Source of the DNA: Melampsora larici-populina 98AG31
Lineage: Eukaryota; Basidiomycota; Pucciniomycetes; Pucciniales; Melampsoraceae
DNA: 64,000 nt
Direction: 5' to 3'
Assembly (NCBI RefSeq): GCF_000204055.1
Contig: NW_006768858.1
Span: 58,976-122,975, forward strand
Of this stretch, positions 1-11,127 are shown piece by piece. The notes below the pieces were generated by a model. That model was given only the letters and a program-made list of their open reading frames with translations. It had not been told where the DNA came from and did not search any database. Each line of letters starts with the position of its first letter. The first letter of the stretch is position 1. The translations under genes were made by a program, and so were the position numbers.

Positions 1-764
1 TCGATCTTTGCTTGTCTAGACAATGTCTGACAAAAGATCATCATCTGCTTGTAGCAGGACCAAACCCAGCCGCTACGGCAACCTCGTCAAGGATTCAGGA
101 CAAGCCGATGGCCGAAGGATCAAACCAACAGCCGGTCCCTCAGGACAAAGGCAAGACTCCTGTGGGAGTAGCAAGAGCTCCACAAGAGTCTCGCAAACTG
201 GTAAGTTATCAACCCCTCTTGCACCTAATTTTCCTGAAAGCTTACCCTTGTCTTCTGTAAATTTAGACAGAGCAAGAGCTGGTAGGGGAAGCAAAGTACC
301 AGGAGGTCTGGCAGAAGCTCAAACTAGCCTACCTCAAATGGGAAGTAGCCCGAGCAATGGACAACTCGAACCCGACCAAGCTCAAGTTATGCAAGGAGGC
401 AGCTTTCAGGTCCAGGAAGAACTGGCTAGTTCTGAGCAAGACCTACGGACTCAAAGACCAACAGATCATGGATTGGCTTCAAACTTCCTTCAAGAACGGG
501 ACAATGGACTGGAATCCAAACGACTTATCAATCCAGGGGTTCTTTTTGAGGAGCGAGGAGCCTCAAGCTCCGAAAGCTACATCTCAGCCTCAAGCGACCA
601 AGGAGGACCAACCCCCAAAGCACTCCAAGCACTACCACAACGAGAATTGTCACCAATTCGATCGCAACGATGCGAGAGCTTACGTCAGAGCCCAGGTAAT
701 GATGGGTCAAACCCTCCTACAAGAGGAGGGTTCCAACAGCTCCAATCAACGCCGAGGCAAGTGA
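1..764 (+). CDS. Two-exon ORF of unknown function at the 5' end of the retroelement (partial)
   Basis: I do not recognise this protein. One frame is open from the window edge to 200, is interrupted by a canonical GTAAGT...TTTAG intron (201-266, 66 bp) whose removal skips an in-frame TAA at 258-260, and then stays open to the TGA at 762-764. The exon-2 product (about 165 residues) looks like a folded protein: a W-, K- and L-rich helical part containing KNWLVLSKTYGLKD and MDWLQTSF, then a Q/P/H-rich tail ending in basic residues. The first in-frame ATG is at 108, but the frame is open to the edge, so the start is unknown. A second frame (23-1204) is also open across the whole stretch and runs on into gag, so which frame is translated is undecided. 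G+C is about half here and drops to about a quarter just after 765. It could be an added domain of the element or a captured gene piece. Confidence 0.45.
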
Positions 765-2674
765 AAAAAGAAAATGTAAGTTTTCTTAATACTCAAGAAA
801 GGTCTATTATTCACAAGTTTTCTGAGCTAACAAAAAATGATTTTGCTTTACCTATGTTAGATGAAATGGCTAAGAATTTCAAACAAGTTCATCACAGATT
901 CAATGAATTGGATAAGGTAGATAGAATTTTTGAGGACCATTTTTTGACTAGTAGCTCAAACATTGAGCAAATTTTTAATAAAGTTGATTTAATTTCTCAA
1001 TTAACTAGAAAGTATATTCAGAATACTTATGAGGTAGTTAATAAATTAGATCAAAAAATTTTTAGTGAGGGCTCTCCCTTTATCTCAGCTTTAGATTCCT
1101 TCAAAAAAATTTTAAATGAAAATAAAAAATTATCTGTTTCCTCTTCTTTTACTAACACTGCAAAGATAATGTATTTCTCCAAGGTGAAAAATGATTACAT
1201 ATAATGCACGAAATGATTAATAATGCAGAATTAATGCAGAAAAATGCAGAATTAATGCAGAATTAATGCATTTTTAATCATTTTGTACATTAAATGGAAT
1301 CATTTTTCACCTTGGAGAAATACATTATCTTTGCAGTGTAAGTTGTCTCCAATGCCAAATGAGGAATTTTTTTCTAATGAGCCAAAACTTGAGAGCACAG
1401 AGCCAAATAGTGAGAATAATAAAGTCTTCATGACTATCTTGAATGATATGAATAAGCAATTATATGAGTCAATAAAAACTATCTTGAGTGGGAAATTTGA
1501 AGTTTTTGAGAAAGAGTTGACTACCTTGAGTAATATTCTGGAGGAAAATCAGGAAATAGCTTTGGAAGAAAAGGAACAATTTGAGAACATACAAAGAGTT
1601 CAAGCCATTAATATTGAAAATATTATACTTAAGCAATCTGAGCAAGAATAATACTTAGATTCAAGATTTAACAAACTTGAACAAATGATTATTGACATGC
1701 ATAACAATAATCATAAAGACAAAATTTCTCTTGAGGAGGAATTCCATCAACTTCAAGAATCTACTCAAGCAGGTCCTAAAGTTGAATCTTTGGTGAATAA
1801 CTTTGAAAGACTAAGATTGTCCAATCAAAGTATGCAGAGAGATAATAGACCTCCCGCACGGATGGTACCTCTGCATATGCAAAGTTTGAACAAGGGTGAA
1901 ACTTCACCTATTCAAAATGGAAATAGAGTTCAGCATCATGAACAAAGTTTTGCGACAGAAAGACCTCCACGACGAGAAAGTTCTATTGTAGAACTTCAGA
2001 CAACTGAAGCCTTACAAGCCGCAGCATTGAGGAAAGAAGTTTTGAGAAACTGTCCAAATGTTAAAGACTGGCCAGAATTCAACGGTGAAGGAGAATATAA
2101 CCACCAAGAATTCATTGATTGGGTAGACCAAGTACGGACTACTATGAATCCACCGGATGTTTTAATAACATCTAAATTGTCTTTAGTCTTCAAAGGAATA
2201 GCCCGGCAATGGCTTTTAGACTTAATGAAGGAAGACGCCCCATATAATAAAACATGGGAAGAATGGAAAGACGCTATCCAATCCAGATTTGGAAATTCTC
2301 AGTGGAAGAACAATATGGAGAGAGCATTCATGGCGGATTATTTCAAACCAGAAACCGCTCATGACTGTGTCAAATGGGCTAACAAGCAGCAACAAAGAAT
2401 CAGAGCTTTCAAGCCTGAAGCCTCTAGTAGTGAAGTAGTAGACAAACTACTATGGAGAGTCCCAGCAACCATTAGAATTCCGGTAAGGAACAGAATTGGT
2501 ATGGATGGAAAATGGACTGATTTCATTCTGGCATTTGAGGAAATCAGCAAAGGCATCCCTCAGACTAAGAAACCTTTACCATTTAGAAATACTTTTGTCA
2601 GGAATAATGATCTTCCCAAACAAAGTAACAGTACAAAAGTACAAGCACCTACAAGTGTGAGGAAACCAGCTTGA
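765..2674 (+). pseudogene. Ty3/gypsy Gag, broken by one insertion and stop codons
   Basis: Gag coats the element RNA in cytoplasmic particles. The frame enters from upstream and carries a coiled, N/K/E-rich region (765-1650), then a retrotransposon gag domain around 2060-2500 with motifs such as FNGEGEYNHQEF and RQWLLDLMKED. A zinc-knuckle-like Cys-His motif (CX2C-X6-H-X4-C) lies immediately after the TGA at 2672-2674, in the same frame, so that stop cuts gag from its own knuckle. Other breaks are the TAA at 1649-1651 and a 183-bp miniature element at 1156-1338, which brings in a TAA at 1202-1204. With the insert plus one TSD copy (186 bp) removed, the frame is continuous. The start codon is not certain. 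Confidence 0.85.
1156..1338. mobile_element. CACTA-type miniature inverted-repeat element in gag
   Basis: Termini CACTGCAAAGATAATG... and its mirror image form imperfect inverted repeats of about 60 bp. The element is flanked on both sides by TAA (1153-1155 and 1339-1341). The CACTG end with a 3-bp TSD fits CACTA/EnSpm. TAA would also fit PIF/Harbinger, but the other CACTG-ended elements in this window have non-TWA TSDs. The centre holds short repeats of AATGCAGAATT. There is no coding capacity. Confidence 0.85.
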
Positions 2675-5600
2675 GCGTGTAATACCTGTGGCAGTACGGA
2701 CCCAAGTCATGTTTGGAAAACATGTAAAGGGAAAGGAAAAGCCATCAACAATGTTGACACGGGAGAAGCAGAAGCAGAAGTTGAGGAAGAAGACTTTACG
2801 TCTTATAACATTGACAAATATGAAGATAGTGATGAAGATAAAGAGACGGTGTTTGACACTGGAGTTGATGCAATAGAAATCAACTTTGAACCAGAAGTTA
2901 GTATTGCACAACTACACTCAGAAGCAGAAATGCCTCTGATTACATCTCCACAAGAAGGAACTGTAAGAATGAGTGATGCAAAACTACTGAAGTGTCGACC
3001 AGCCGCAGGTAAAGCTCACACTATTGGATATCATAGTTTGACAAGAGTCATAGTTAATGACCAAGATGCTGAAGCACTTTTAGACAGTGGAGCATCTTGT
3101 TCAGTGGTGGGGAGTCATTATCTCACCACTTTATTACCAGACTGGAAGTCAAGGATGGTTCCCTGTGAAAATAACATAAAGTTCACAGGATGCGGCGGAA
3201 GCTTGTTTCCTTTAGGTGTAATTTCTTTGAAACTTGTTTTTCCACATCCGCAAGAATCAGTCAGAATTGATGCTGAATTTGTGGTTATGGAAAACTCACA
3301 TACCAAATATCTCATAATAGGAGATGAGTTTTTATCCATGTATGGAATAGATATTTTTCACAGCAAAGATAAATACTTTACATTTGGTAATGATGTGAAG
3401 AAAAAGAAATTTGGACTTCCAATCCAAAGACCAAAGTTGACAGGACTTGTCTTTAAGAAACAAGAAGATGTAGAACCTCCGCAAGACAAGAGAACCCCTG
3501 CAATTGAACCTGTTAATGCAACTCCACCATTTATGGAGAGTATCAAAGAAGCTAAGTTTAGTCCCAAACTCACGGATAAACAACATGACCAAATTGTGAG
3601 ATTGATTGCCAAGTTCAAGGACCAATTTGGGTTAGGAGACAACCCACTAGGTACAATTGATAAACACAAAGTGAGTATTCAATTGAGTATAGAGAAACCC
3701 TATCCACCTATCTTGCAGGAAGCAGCTTATCCAGCTAGTCCTAGGAATAGAGTCAAGATTGAAAAACATCTTGATGAATTACTAAAACTGGGTGTAATCC
3801 GTAAAGTTGGAGAATCCGAGGAAGTAGATATTACTACACCAGCAATAATTGCATGGCACAATGGAAACTCTAGATTGTGTGGTGACTTCAGAGCACTGAA
3901 CACATATACTTTACCTGATAGATACCCCTTACCAAGATGTGACCACGTTTTGATCAATCTTGGTAAAGCAATATACATTACAACCATGGATATTTTCAAA
4001 GGCTTCCATCAAAATGTTGTAGAAGAAGCGTGTAGAAAATTTTTAAGGATTATCTGCCATATGGGTATCTATGAATACCTGAAAATGCCTTTTGGTATCA
4101 AGAATGCACCAGCTTTCTTTCAAAGAATGATGGATATAAAATTCAGCAAAGAACTGCGAGAAGGATGGTTGAAAATTTTCATTGACGATATTATCATATT
4201 CCATGATAACTGGGATGACCATGTCAAAGCTATTGAGAAAGTTTTACTCAAGGTCAAGGCTATGGGAATGACAATTTCCTTGAAGAAAAGCAATTTTGGT
4301 TTCCACAAAGGAAGGGCACTAGGACATTTAGTGTCTGGACTATGGAATGCAATTGACCAAAATAAGACAGCAGCAGTGTTGCAAAAACCTCCGCCAAAGA
4401 GTATCAAGGACATGCAAAGTTTCTTGGGATTTGCTAGCTACTATAGAATTTTTTTAGAAAATTACGGAAAAATTGCAAATTGCCTATACAAATTGTTTGC
4501 TAAAGGTGTTTCCTTTGAAATGACTAGTGAAAGAATTCACGTGTGGCAAAAGATACAAAATATGATCACCACAGCACCGGTTTTATTGCAACCGGATTTC
4601 ACTAAACCTTTCAAACTATATGTGGACGCATCATTTGAAGGTCTAGGTGCTGCATTACATCAAGTTCAAATCATTGATAGTAAATCCAGAGAAGGTCCAG
4701 TTGCATTCATATCAAGACAACTCAAAGACAGTGAAACCAGATATGGTTCACCACAATCAGAAGCACTAGTGTTAGTTTGGGCGTTGGAAAAGTTGCACTA
4801 CTATTTAGATGGAGTGTACTTTGAGGTGATTACTGATTGTACAGGAGTGAGATCTTTGATGAATGTAAAAACTCCAAATAGACATATGTTAAGATGGATG
4901 TTGGCCATCCAAGAGTATAGACCATACATGACAATTACACACAGACCAGGTAAGATGCACAACAACACGGACGGTCTCAGCAGAATGGCTTTGCCGAATG
5001 ATAGTAGTAATCCTGCGTGGGATCCAGAAGACGCAGAGATGGACATCCCCGTCATGGGATTAAGTTTGGCAGAACTCAGCACTGAATTCTTTGAGGAAAT
5101 CAAAGAAAGCTATAATACTAATGTGAATACAACTAAGTTAATATCAATGATGTCCAAAGACAAAGCTAATTTAAGTCTAGCAAGTAGTCCTGAGTCACCA
5201 TGGAAAGAATTTTATGCAGAAGGGAAATTCTCATTACAATCCGGGCTTTTATACTTCAGAGAGAAGCATAGCTCGGTAGTTGTTCTTGTGTTAGAAAAAC
5301 ACATTGAACAAATATTGCAGACATGTCACGATGAATTTCTATCTGGACATGTGGGAGTAGATCGGACTCTAGAAAGAGTGAGCACCACAGCTTGGTGGTT
5401 TCAGTGGAAATTAGACACTGAGAAATATTTCAGTAGCTGTGACAGATGCCAAAAAGCGAACAAAGCTACAGGAAAAAGGTATGGTCTCCTACAGAGTATT
5501 GAGAAACCTACATATCCTTGGCAAGTCATTAATATGGACTTTGTCACAGCATTGCCACCAGGTGGCAGAGACAATTACAATTCTGCTTTAGTTGTTGTAG

Positions 5601-7358
5601 ATAGATTCTCAAGAAGAGTGAGATTTTTGCCGTGCTACAAAGAATCTTCAGCAATGGATATTGCTTTACTTATGAGGGGTACGCGTCTGTTAGGCGTACT
5701 CTTCACTGAGAAATGCGTAGGGAAAGGGAAAACTGGTCTTCAATTGGTACACCCAAGTGAAGACTACAGTTAGTTGACCTCTGAGAAGAGGGTTTAAGGG
5801 AATAAAGGGGAAGGAAAGGGCTATTACGCGTAAATACGCTAAAACCTCGTGAGACTGTGAGGGGCAGGCTTTACACTTTGGTAAACCAAAGATCCTGAGG
5901 CTACTTTAGACTCCTGGTGAGGGAGGAAGCTTTGCTGCTTTATGGTTTATTTCTAGAGACGTTTATGGCCCAGGGCTCGTAGAAATCAATACCAAGGGTG
6001 TTCTGCAATGGAACCCGTAATGCTCAAAGATGGTCGTTTAGACTACACAACTAATCACGTACTCAAGGATCCTCTCAATAGGATTTCAAGTATAATGTGA
6101 TTCTGATGTTGTGGTGTGTAAAAAGATGGGGGATGAATCAAGGGAAGAAGGGGGGTTTATATATTCACAGGTCAAGCGCTAACTTGTGGTTGGCGTGTGA
6201 TTCTTGTCTCACTTGTGGTTGGCGCTTGGGTTAGGTTTGCTACGTAATTAATACATTACGTACATGTGTTTATGTGGCTCTTGACACTGAGCCGTGAGAT
6301 GTACTTATGGATTTATACAATAATATAATATCACATATGTAACTGTTAGCCCATGGTCGTGTAATCAGGGCTCAGGGCTGACATTACTCTTCTGGGAAAG
6401 ACTGATCAGTGATGTAGGTTTACCAAGGGTAATAATCAGTGACAGAGATCCTAAATTCACGTCTAATTTTTGGAAAAGCTTATTTGAAATTATGGGAACA
6501 AAATTAGCTTTCTCGACAGCATACCACCCCCAAACAGACGGCTTGGCCGAAAGATGCATTCAAACATTTGAAGAAATGTTGAGGAAATTCTGTGCCTTTG
6601 GCCTTGAATTCAAGGATAAAGATGGGTATACGCATGACTGGACAACCTTGTTACCTGCTTTAGAAATTGCTTACAATACCAGTGTTCACAGTTCTACCAA
6701 GAAAACACCCTTTGAAATAGAAAGAGGTTTTTGCCCTAGGTTACCTAAAGATAAATTTAAGAGTAGAGATGTAGAAATCCACCCAACTTCCCTGAGTTTT
6801 GCCACAATGATAAGTAAAGCAAGAGAATTTGCAAATCAATGCATCAAAGAAGCGGAAGAGTACAATAAGGAAAGGTGGGATAAAACTCATAAGGAGCCAA
6901 ACTTCAAAGTTGGAGATCAAGTCCTGTTATCAACAGTGAATTTCAACAACATACAAGGGCCAAGGAAATTGAGAGACCCTTTTGTTGGACCTTTTGTTAT
7001 CTCCAAACTTGTAGGACCCAATGCAGTGGAACTTATATTACATGGAGACCTAGAAAGAAAGCATCCAGTCTTTCCAGTATCATTGATAAAGAAGTACAAT
7101 GATCCAACAAGAGATAAGTTTCCTAGAAAGACAAAAGTGGTAGTTCCGCCCTTTGAACCGGAAAAAGAAAAGCAGTTTCTTAAAATTGTTAGAGAGAAAA
7201 GAGTGAAGAATAAGGACAACAAAGATGAAGTTTTATACCTAGTAAGGTACAAGAATCATGGAGCAGACGCTGATGAATGGTTACCAGCGGACAAAGTCCC
7301 TAACTCCAAAGTAAACCTTAGAGCTTTCAGAGCAGCAAAGAGAGATCACACTTCATGA
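2675..7358 (+). pseudogene. Ty3/gypsy Pol: protease, RT, RNase H, integrase, chromodomain; split by a solo LTR
   Basis: Pol copies the element RNA and integrates the cDNA. In order: aspartic protease DSGAS near 3083; reverse transcriptase from about 3700, with the active site FIDD near 4180 in place of the usual YxDD; RNase H starting near 4618 (YVDASFEGLGAAL); an HHCC integrase finger around 5327-5453 (HDEFLSGH ... CDRCQK); an integrase core with first D in NMDFVTALPP, second in ISDRDPKF after the insertion, and E in TDGLAERC; and a chromodomain near 7140-7330 (VLYLVRYKNHGADADEWLP). The frame continues that of gag with only the TGA at 2672-2674 between. A 713-bp LTR inserted at 5671 causes the stop at 5771-5773. 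The frame resumes exactly after 6388. Apart from that insertion pol has no stops, so the element was active fairly recently. Confidence 0.93.
5671..6383 (-). repeat. Solo LTR inserted in the integrase core
   Basis: A 5-bp duplication TTACT flanks it (5666-5670 and 6384-6388). The right end is GGGCTGACA, the reverse complement of the TGTCAGCCC start of the other LTRs here. The left end, TATGAGGGGTACGCG..., aligns with the inverted LTR end TGTGAGCC...GCGTCTGTT, with TG changed to TA. It is shorter (713 bp) and more diverged than the other copies. Confidence 0.88.
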
Positions 7359-7375
7359 AAGTGGTATGACTGCCT

Positions 7376-7389
7376 TTGGTGGTGGGGAA
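7376..7389 (+). other. Polypurine tract (plus-strand primer)
   Basis: The G-rich run TTTGGTGGTGGGGAA directly abuts the TGTCAG start of the 3' LTR, the position where plus-strand DNA synthesis of LTR elements is primed. Confidence 0.65.
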
Positions 7390-8322
7390 TGTCAGCCCCA
7401 AGCCCTATTACTAGTACCAAAGGGCTGCCTAAATAACTATAAAATAACAAAAATAATAATTAGAACTCATGGCTCAGTTTCAAGAGCCTTCACATATGAA
7501 ATTACATATGTACATACATGTAAATGTAACTAAAAGGTTGCATTATGTAAGAATGCCTTTCACAAGTGCGCATCACATGAGTAACACAAGAGTTACACAT
7601 GTGCGTAATCAAATAATAATTGAATAATTAAGAATTCATGATTACATACGGTAAATGAGTATGTAATCAAACCACAAGTTGTACATAAAGGATTTTCAGG
7701 GTTTTGAGTATATAAAGAGCTCTCTGACCCGCCAGGAAAATCTATCATCATCATTACATTTAAGCAAATTATCAATACTTCATCAATCAGACAAATAAGA
7801 GTCCTTGTCCTCTTCCATTAGACATTGTATATTTCTCTAATTGAATCATTGCTTTTGTTATTTGTAGAAGTTCTTTTGAAGACTTCACTGTTTTTTCAGG
7901 AGGTGATCCTAGAAGTTTTGCTCAAGTTATTGAAGGGATTCAATAACTTGAGAAACTTTAAACTCACGGAAGTCCCTCTGTGTTCAGAGTCTAAAGAACT
8001 TCAAAATATCACTAGGTGATATTTCCCTTGTTGAACAACTCTAGAGTAGAGTGTGGTTATCTTGGGCACGACACTGGGTGCCAGTTGTCTATTGTTATCC
8101 GGCCAGAAGACTCTTGTCTTGCCTTAATCCCTGGATTTGTATCCTAAAAATCCTCTGTTGAGAGGTCATCTAACTGAAGTCAGTGCGGATTTGATCCCAC
8201 TGCTTCTTTACAACCTTGTTTAGAAACTTTAAATAGGTTTCTCACGTGCATAATAAACCTAGTTTATTATTCCCAACTTTTTTTTAGTGACTTACTAGCC
8301 TAAAAGACGCTAGTAGCTCACA
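7390..8322 (+). repeat. 3' LTR of the Ty3/gypsy element
   Basis: This 933-bp LTR runs from TGTCAGCCC to AGCTCACA, the same termini as the solo LTRs at 47179 and 60717. It follows the pol stop (7356-7358) and polypurine tract, as expected. No copy of its TSD can be checked because the 5' LTR is off the window. Confidence 0.9.
7709..7716 (+). promoter_or_regulatory. LTR TATA box
   Basis: TATATAAA lies about 320 bp into the LTR. The solo LTRs carry the same box at the same relative place (47506-47513 and 61044-61051), so it is probably the element's RNA polymerase II promoter. Confidence 0.6.
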
Positions 8323-8506
8323 GAAACCTACATGTTAATACGTACAAGATTATTTCAGTACAAGTGAGGTGTTTGTTGGAGAAGTGTACCCACAATGCAG
8401 ACTTCATCGTTGAATAGCTGACATGACCTGCTAGACAGAGCATCTTGAGGCTACGTTGGAATGTATCCTGAAGTGCTTGAGCCTCTGCCAGAATATCAGG
8501 AGATGG

Positions 8507-8964
8507 TCAATTGTTGGAGCCGGTCTTGCGCCTGGCTAAAAGCTTATCTGCATAGGTGTCAGTCCATTCAATATCCACATTGGCATAGTTGGCCAGGGTA
8601 GGCAGCATAGCATGATGTTCTTCTTTCTTGTGATCATCTTCTACTTTGGGCTCATCACTTGAATCCACAGCTTGCTCATCTTCTTAGGAATCATCATCAT
8701 GATCTTCAGAATTGTCTTGGTTGTTGTCTTCAGAATCTATATTTAAAATAGATGTGTAAGATAGATCAATAGGCAAGTTTTGGTGTTTGTAATGATCAAG
8801 CGAAGAAAGAGAGAATCAATGAGCAAGTACCCACCTGGAGTTGCAGCACATTGCAAGCGACGGGGTTTCTTAGTGTTAGTTTTGGATTTGCCGGCGTTGC
8901 CTGGTTTTGACTTGCTTGCTGATTTAGATTTAGAGCGTGTTGATTTGGAACGTGTTGCGGGCAT
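8507..8964 (-). pseudogene. Two-exon gene of unknown function with one internal stop
   Basis: The ATG at 8964-8962 opens a very basic N-terminus of 43 codons (K/S/R-rich: ATRSKSTRSKSKSASKSKP). A GTGGGT...TATAG intron (8834-8737, 98 bp, phase 1) joins it to an acidic exon (8736-8507: DSEDNNQDNSEDHDDD, then ... EEHHAMLPTLANYANVDIEW ... LLARRKTGSNN, stop TGA 8509-8507). A TAA at 8686-8684 interrupts exon 2, so the gene is broken or the stop is a recent point mutation. The basic head and acidic tail suggest a nuclear, DNA- or chromatin-associated protein, but there is no family match I can name. The DNA upstream of the start is a C/T-rich run on the coding strand, as in many fungal promoters. Confidence 0.55.
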
Positions 8965-10549
8965 CCTGAGTGGGTGAGTCCAAACTAAGTGGTAGGAGAT
9001 TGGTGTTGTGGTGCTGTTGGGGCTAGTTGGATAAGTAAAAGCTGGTGGGCTTGATGCGTGGGGTGGTGGGTTGTATACAATGGATGGTGAGCTGTAATGT
9101 GTTGTATATATTGAGTGGTGAGGTGGTGGATTGTGACCGGTCCGGGGTGAGTTGTATTGTATAAGGTGGGTGGTGAGCTGGTGAGAGTGTACAGCGGTGG
9201 TGTGCTGGTGAACCAGGACTTAGCCATTTTTTGAGAGAGGAGAGCGGCAGCTCTCCTGCTCTTCGGCTCGCAAAGAAAAACACGGACTCTATTCAAAGAT
9301 ACGTGTACAGTTTTCTTCGGATAGTATCCAAGGATTTCAAAGGACACAGGTGGGTGCATTGTGGTACAAGAATGGAATATACTTCAGACATGATGTGGAA
9401 GTTCCCCGCCTCAAATTGCGTACTGACAGACCCATCTGGGTAGCATTGCCACAATTTCTTTTTAAAAGATCTGTATGTATCATTGGCCATGACAAACCAT
9501 ATAGACAATAAACTCCTTGTTCTTCCTGTGGATCCAATTCCTCAAATGGGATGATTCATGTAGATAAAGTATGGAAGTGTGGAGCCTGCTTCCAACTTGC
9601 TAGTTAAGTTGAGAATCAATGCATGCACCTTACAGAAGGGTATTATCACAAGTTCAAATATATAGAAGAACATGAGAGTATAAATTGGGAGAAGCCCAAG
9701 TCTTTATACTGATGATGGTTTCATAGACACACAATGAATATGACATACACGCAAAATGTCTCTTTCAAGCTGTCTTGTGAATATAATTTTTGAAGCTTTG
9801 TGGAGAATGTTAGATATTTCCAACTGTTACAGATCTGTTTAATACAAGAGATTCTGTTCTACATGGTTAAACTAGCTTTGAGTGTGCTTTAGTGAGAGTT
9901 CTTGTGAAAACAAGACAATAGGCAGATATATTGTCTAAGAAAGAAGATGAGCTCTTAAAGCCACTGATGGGGCAGCCCTGAGGTCTTTCCTGGTTAAACC
10001 AGCTCAGGCTGGGCCCTGTCAACAACACAGGGAGTGAGCATCCTGTACCCCTATCCAAGCGCCAAACCATCCTCCTGCCCCCTAACCACTCAGCGCCCAA
10101 GCAATTGAGGCAACACCAAAACCCAAGCCCTAACACCTTGGCGGCCCAAAAACCAACAGGGACCCATGAAAACTGTGGGCTCCTTGCTCAAAGCTTTGCC
10201 TGCACCCCTGTAATCTGTGGCCTTTCAGGGACCGGGGTCCCCAAGGGGCATTGATTCCAAGGCTCAACTCAAGATCCAGTTGCAATCTTGAGCTGATCAG
10301 CACCTATCAGGGCTGAAAAGGTACAAGACTTTTTGTGGCAGCTTGGGTATTGCTCAGCCACTATTGTATGTTTTGGCTGTCTTCCATGATGTGCCTCAGG
10401 GCACAACTGGTTTGATTTGGTATGGAAATTATTCTGATCACCAAAAAAATTCACCTGGGAAAAATGGAATTTTTTTGTAGTAAAAATCACATAAGGGGAC
10501 TTACTGGCAGGTGCTGTCATGCCAAAATGAACCAATTAGTCATAATTCC
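8965..10549. other. Gene-free stretch with a G/T-rich tract
   Basis: 9040-9230 is a G/T-rich simple region built on GGTGGTG and GGTGAG words, probably the pyrimidine-rich promoter (read on the minus strand) of the gene at 8507-8964. 9965-10265 is locally G+C-rich without a supported ORF. Short open frames around 9230-9540 on both strands match no family I recognise. Confidence 0.4.
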
Positions 10550-11127
10550 CACCACTGGAATCAACTTGTTTGAAACCCAATTGAGGGGGATTTTGTTGTC
10601 CGGGTTCGCAATATCCTCAAATTGCAAATCTTGTTCACAACTTGTTAGCATTACGTTTGCCAATTCCCCTTGGGCTGTACTCTGTACTCAGCTGGCCCCG
10701 TGTATGTACAGTCACATCATACAGCAACATCCTCTTTGACCATTCCTCAGCTTCATCCTCAACTGTCAAGCCTCAATCAACCAAAAAAAAGAAAGCACTT
10801 CAGTGGGGACATGATAAGCAGTGAGATAGTCAAATGGTTGGAATCAGAGATTTTGAAAGTGCTGTGTATGTATATGTATTGTAGGGTACTTGAGGGAATT
10901 TGGTAAACATCAACGTGTCTGTGTAGGGTTTGCTTGTCAAAAAGTGCACACCAACTACCTTTGAGGCAGAAAGGGAAGTTGTGCGTGCTCGTCAACAAGC
11001 AAACACTACCTGGACATGGTGAATAGTGCTATCAGGCTGTGAGAAAGATTCAGGATTTGAGGAAATTTCAAACCCCAACACCAAAAATCCCCTCAATTGG
11101 GTTTCAAACAAGTTGATTCCTGTGGTG
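10550..11127. mobile_element. Non-autonomous inverted-repeat element (578 bp)
   Basis: Imperfect inverted arms of about 100 bp: the left starts CACCACTGGAATCAACTTG and the right arm, inverted, starts CACCACAGGAATCAACTTG, sharing GTTTGAAACCCAATTGAGG. TCC lies outside both ends (10547-10549 and 11128-11130), a possible 3-bp TSD. No coding capacity; superfamily not assigned. Confidence 0.7.

Larger units (their letters stand above)
1..8322 (+). mobile_element. Ty3/gypsy LTR retrotransposon, 5' end outside the window
   Basis: One retroelement runs from before the window start to the end of its 3' LTR. Its order is gag, protease, reverse transcriptase, RNase H, integrase, chromodomain, polypurine tract, LTR, which is the Ty3/gypsy (chromovirus-like) order. 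Gag and pol share a single reading frame across 765-5670 and, after removal of an inserted LTR, across 6389-7358. The element is dead: it has in-frame stops at 1649-1651 (TAA) and 2672-2674 (TGA), a CACTA-type miniature element in gag, and a solo LTR of its own family in integrase. The 5' LTR and primer-binding site are not in the window. Confidence 0.93.

Noticed and set aside
9231..9540. Overlapping short open frames on both strands
   Set aside because: No motif, no partner exon and no consistent codon pattern; not reported as a gene.
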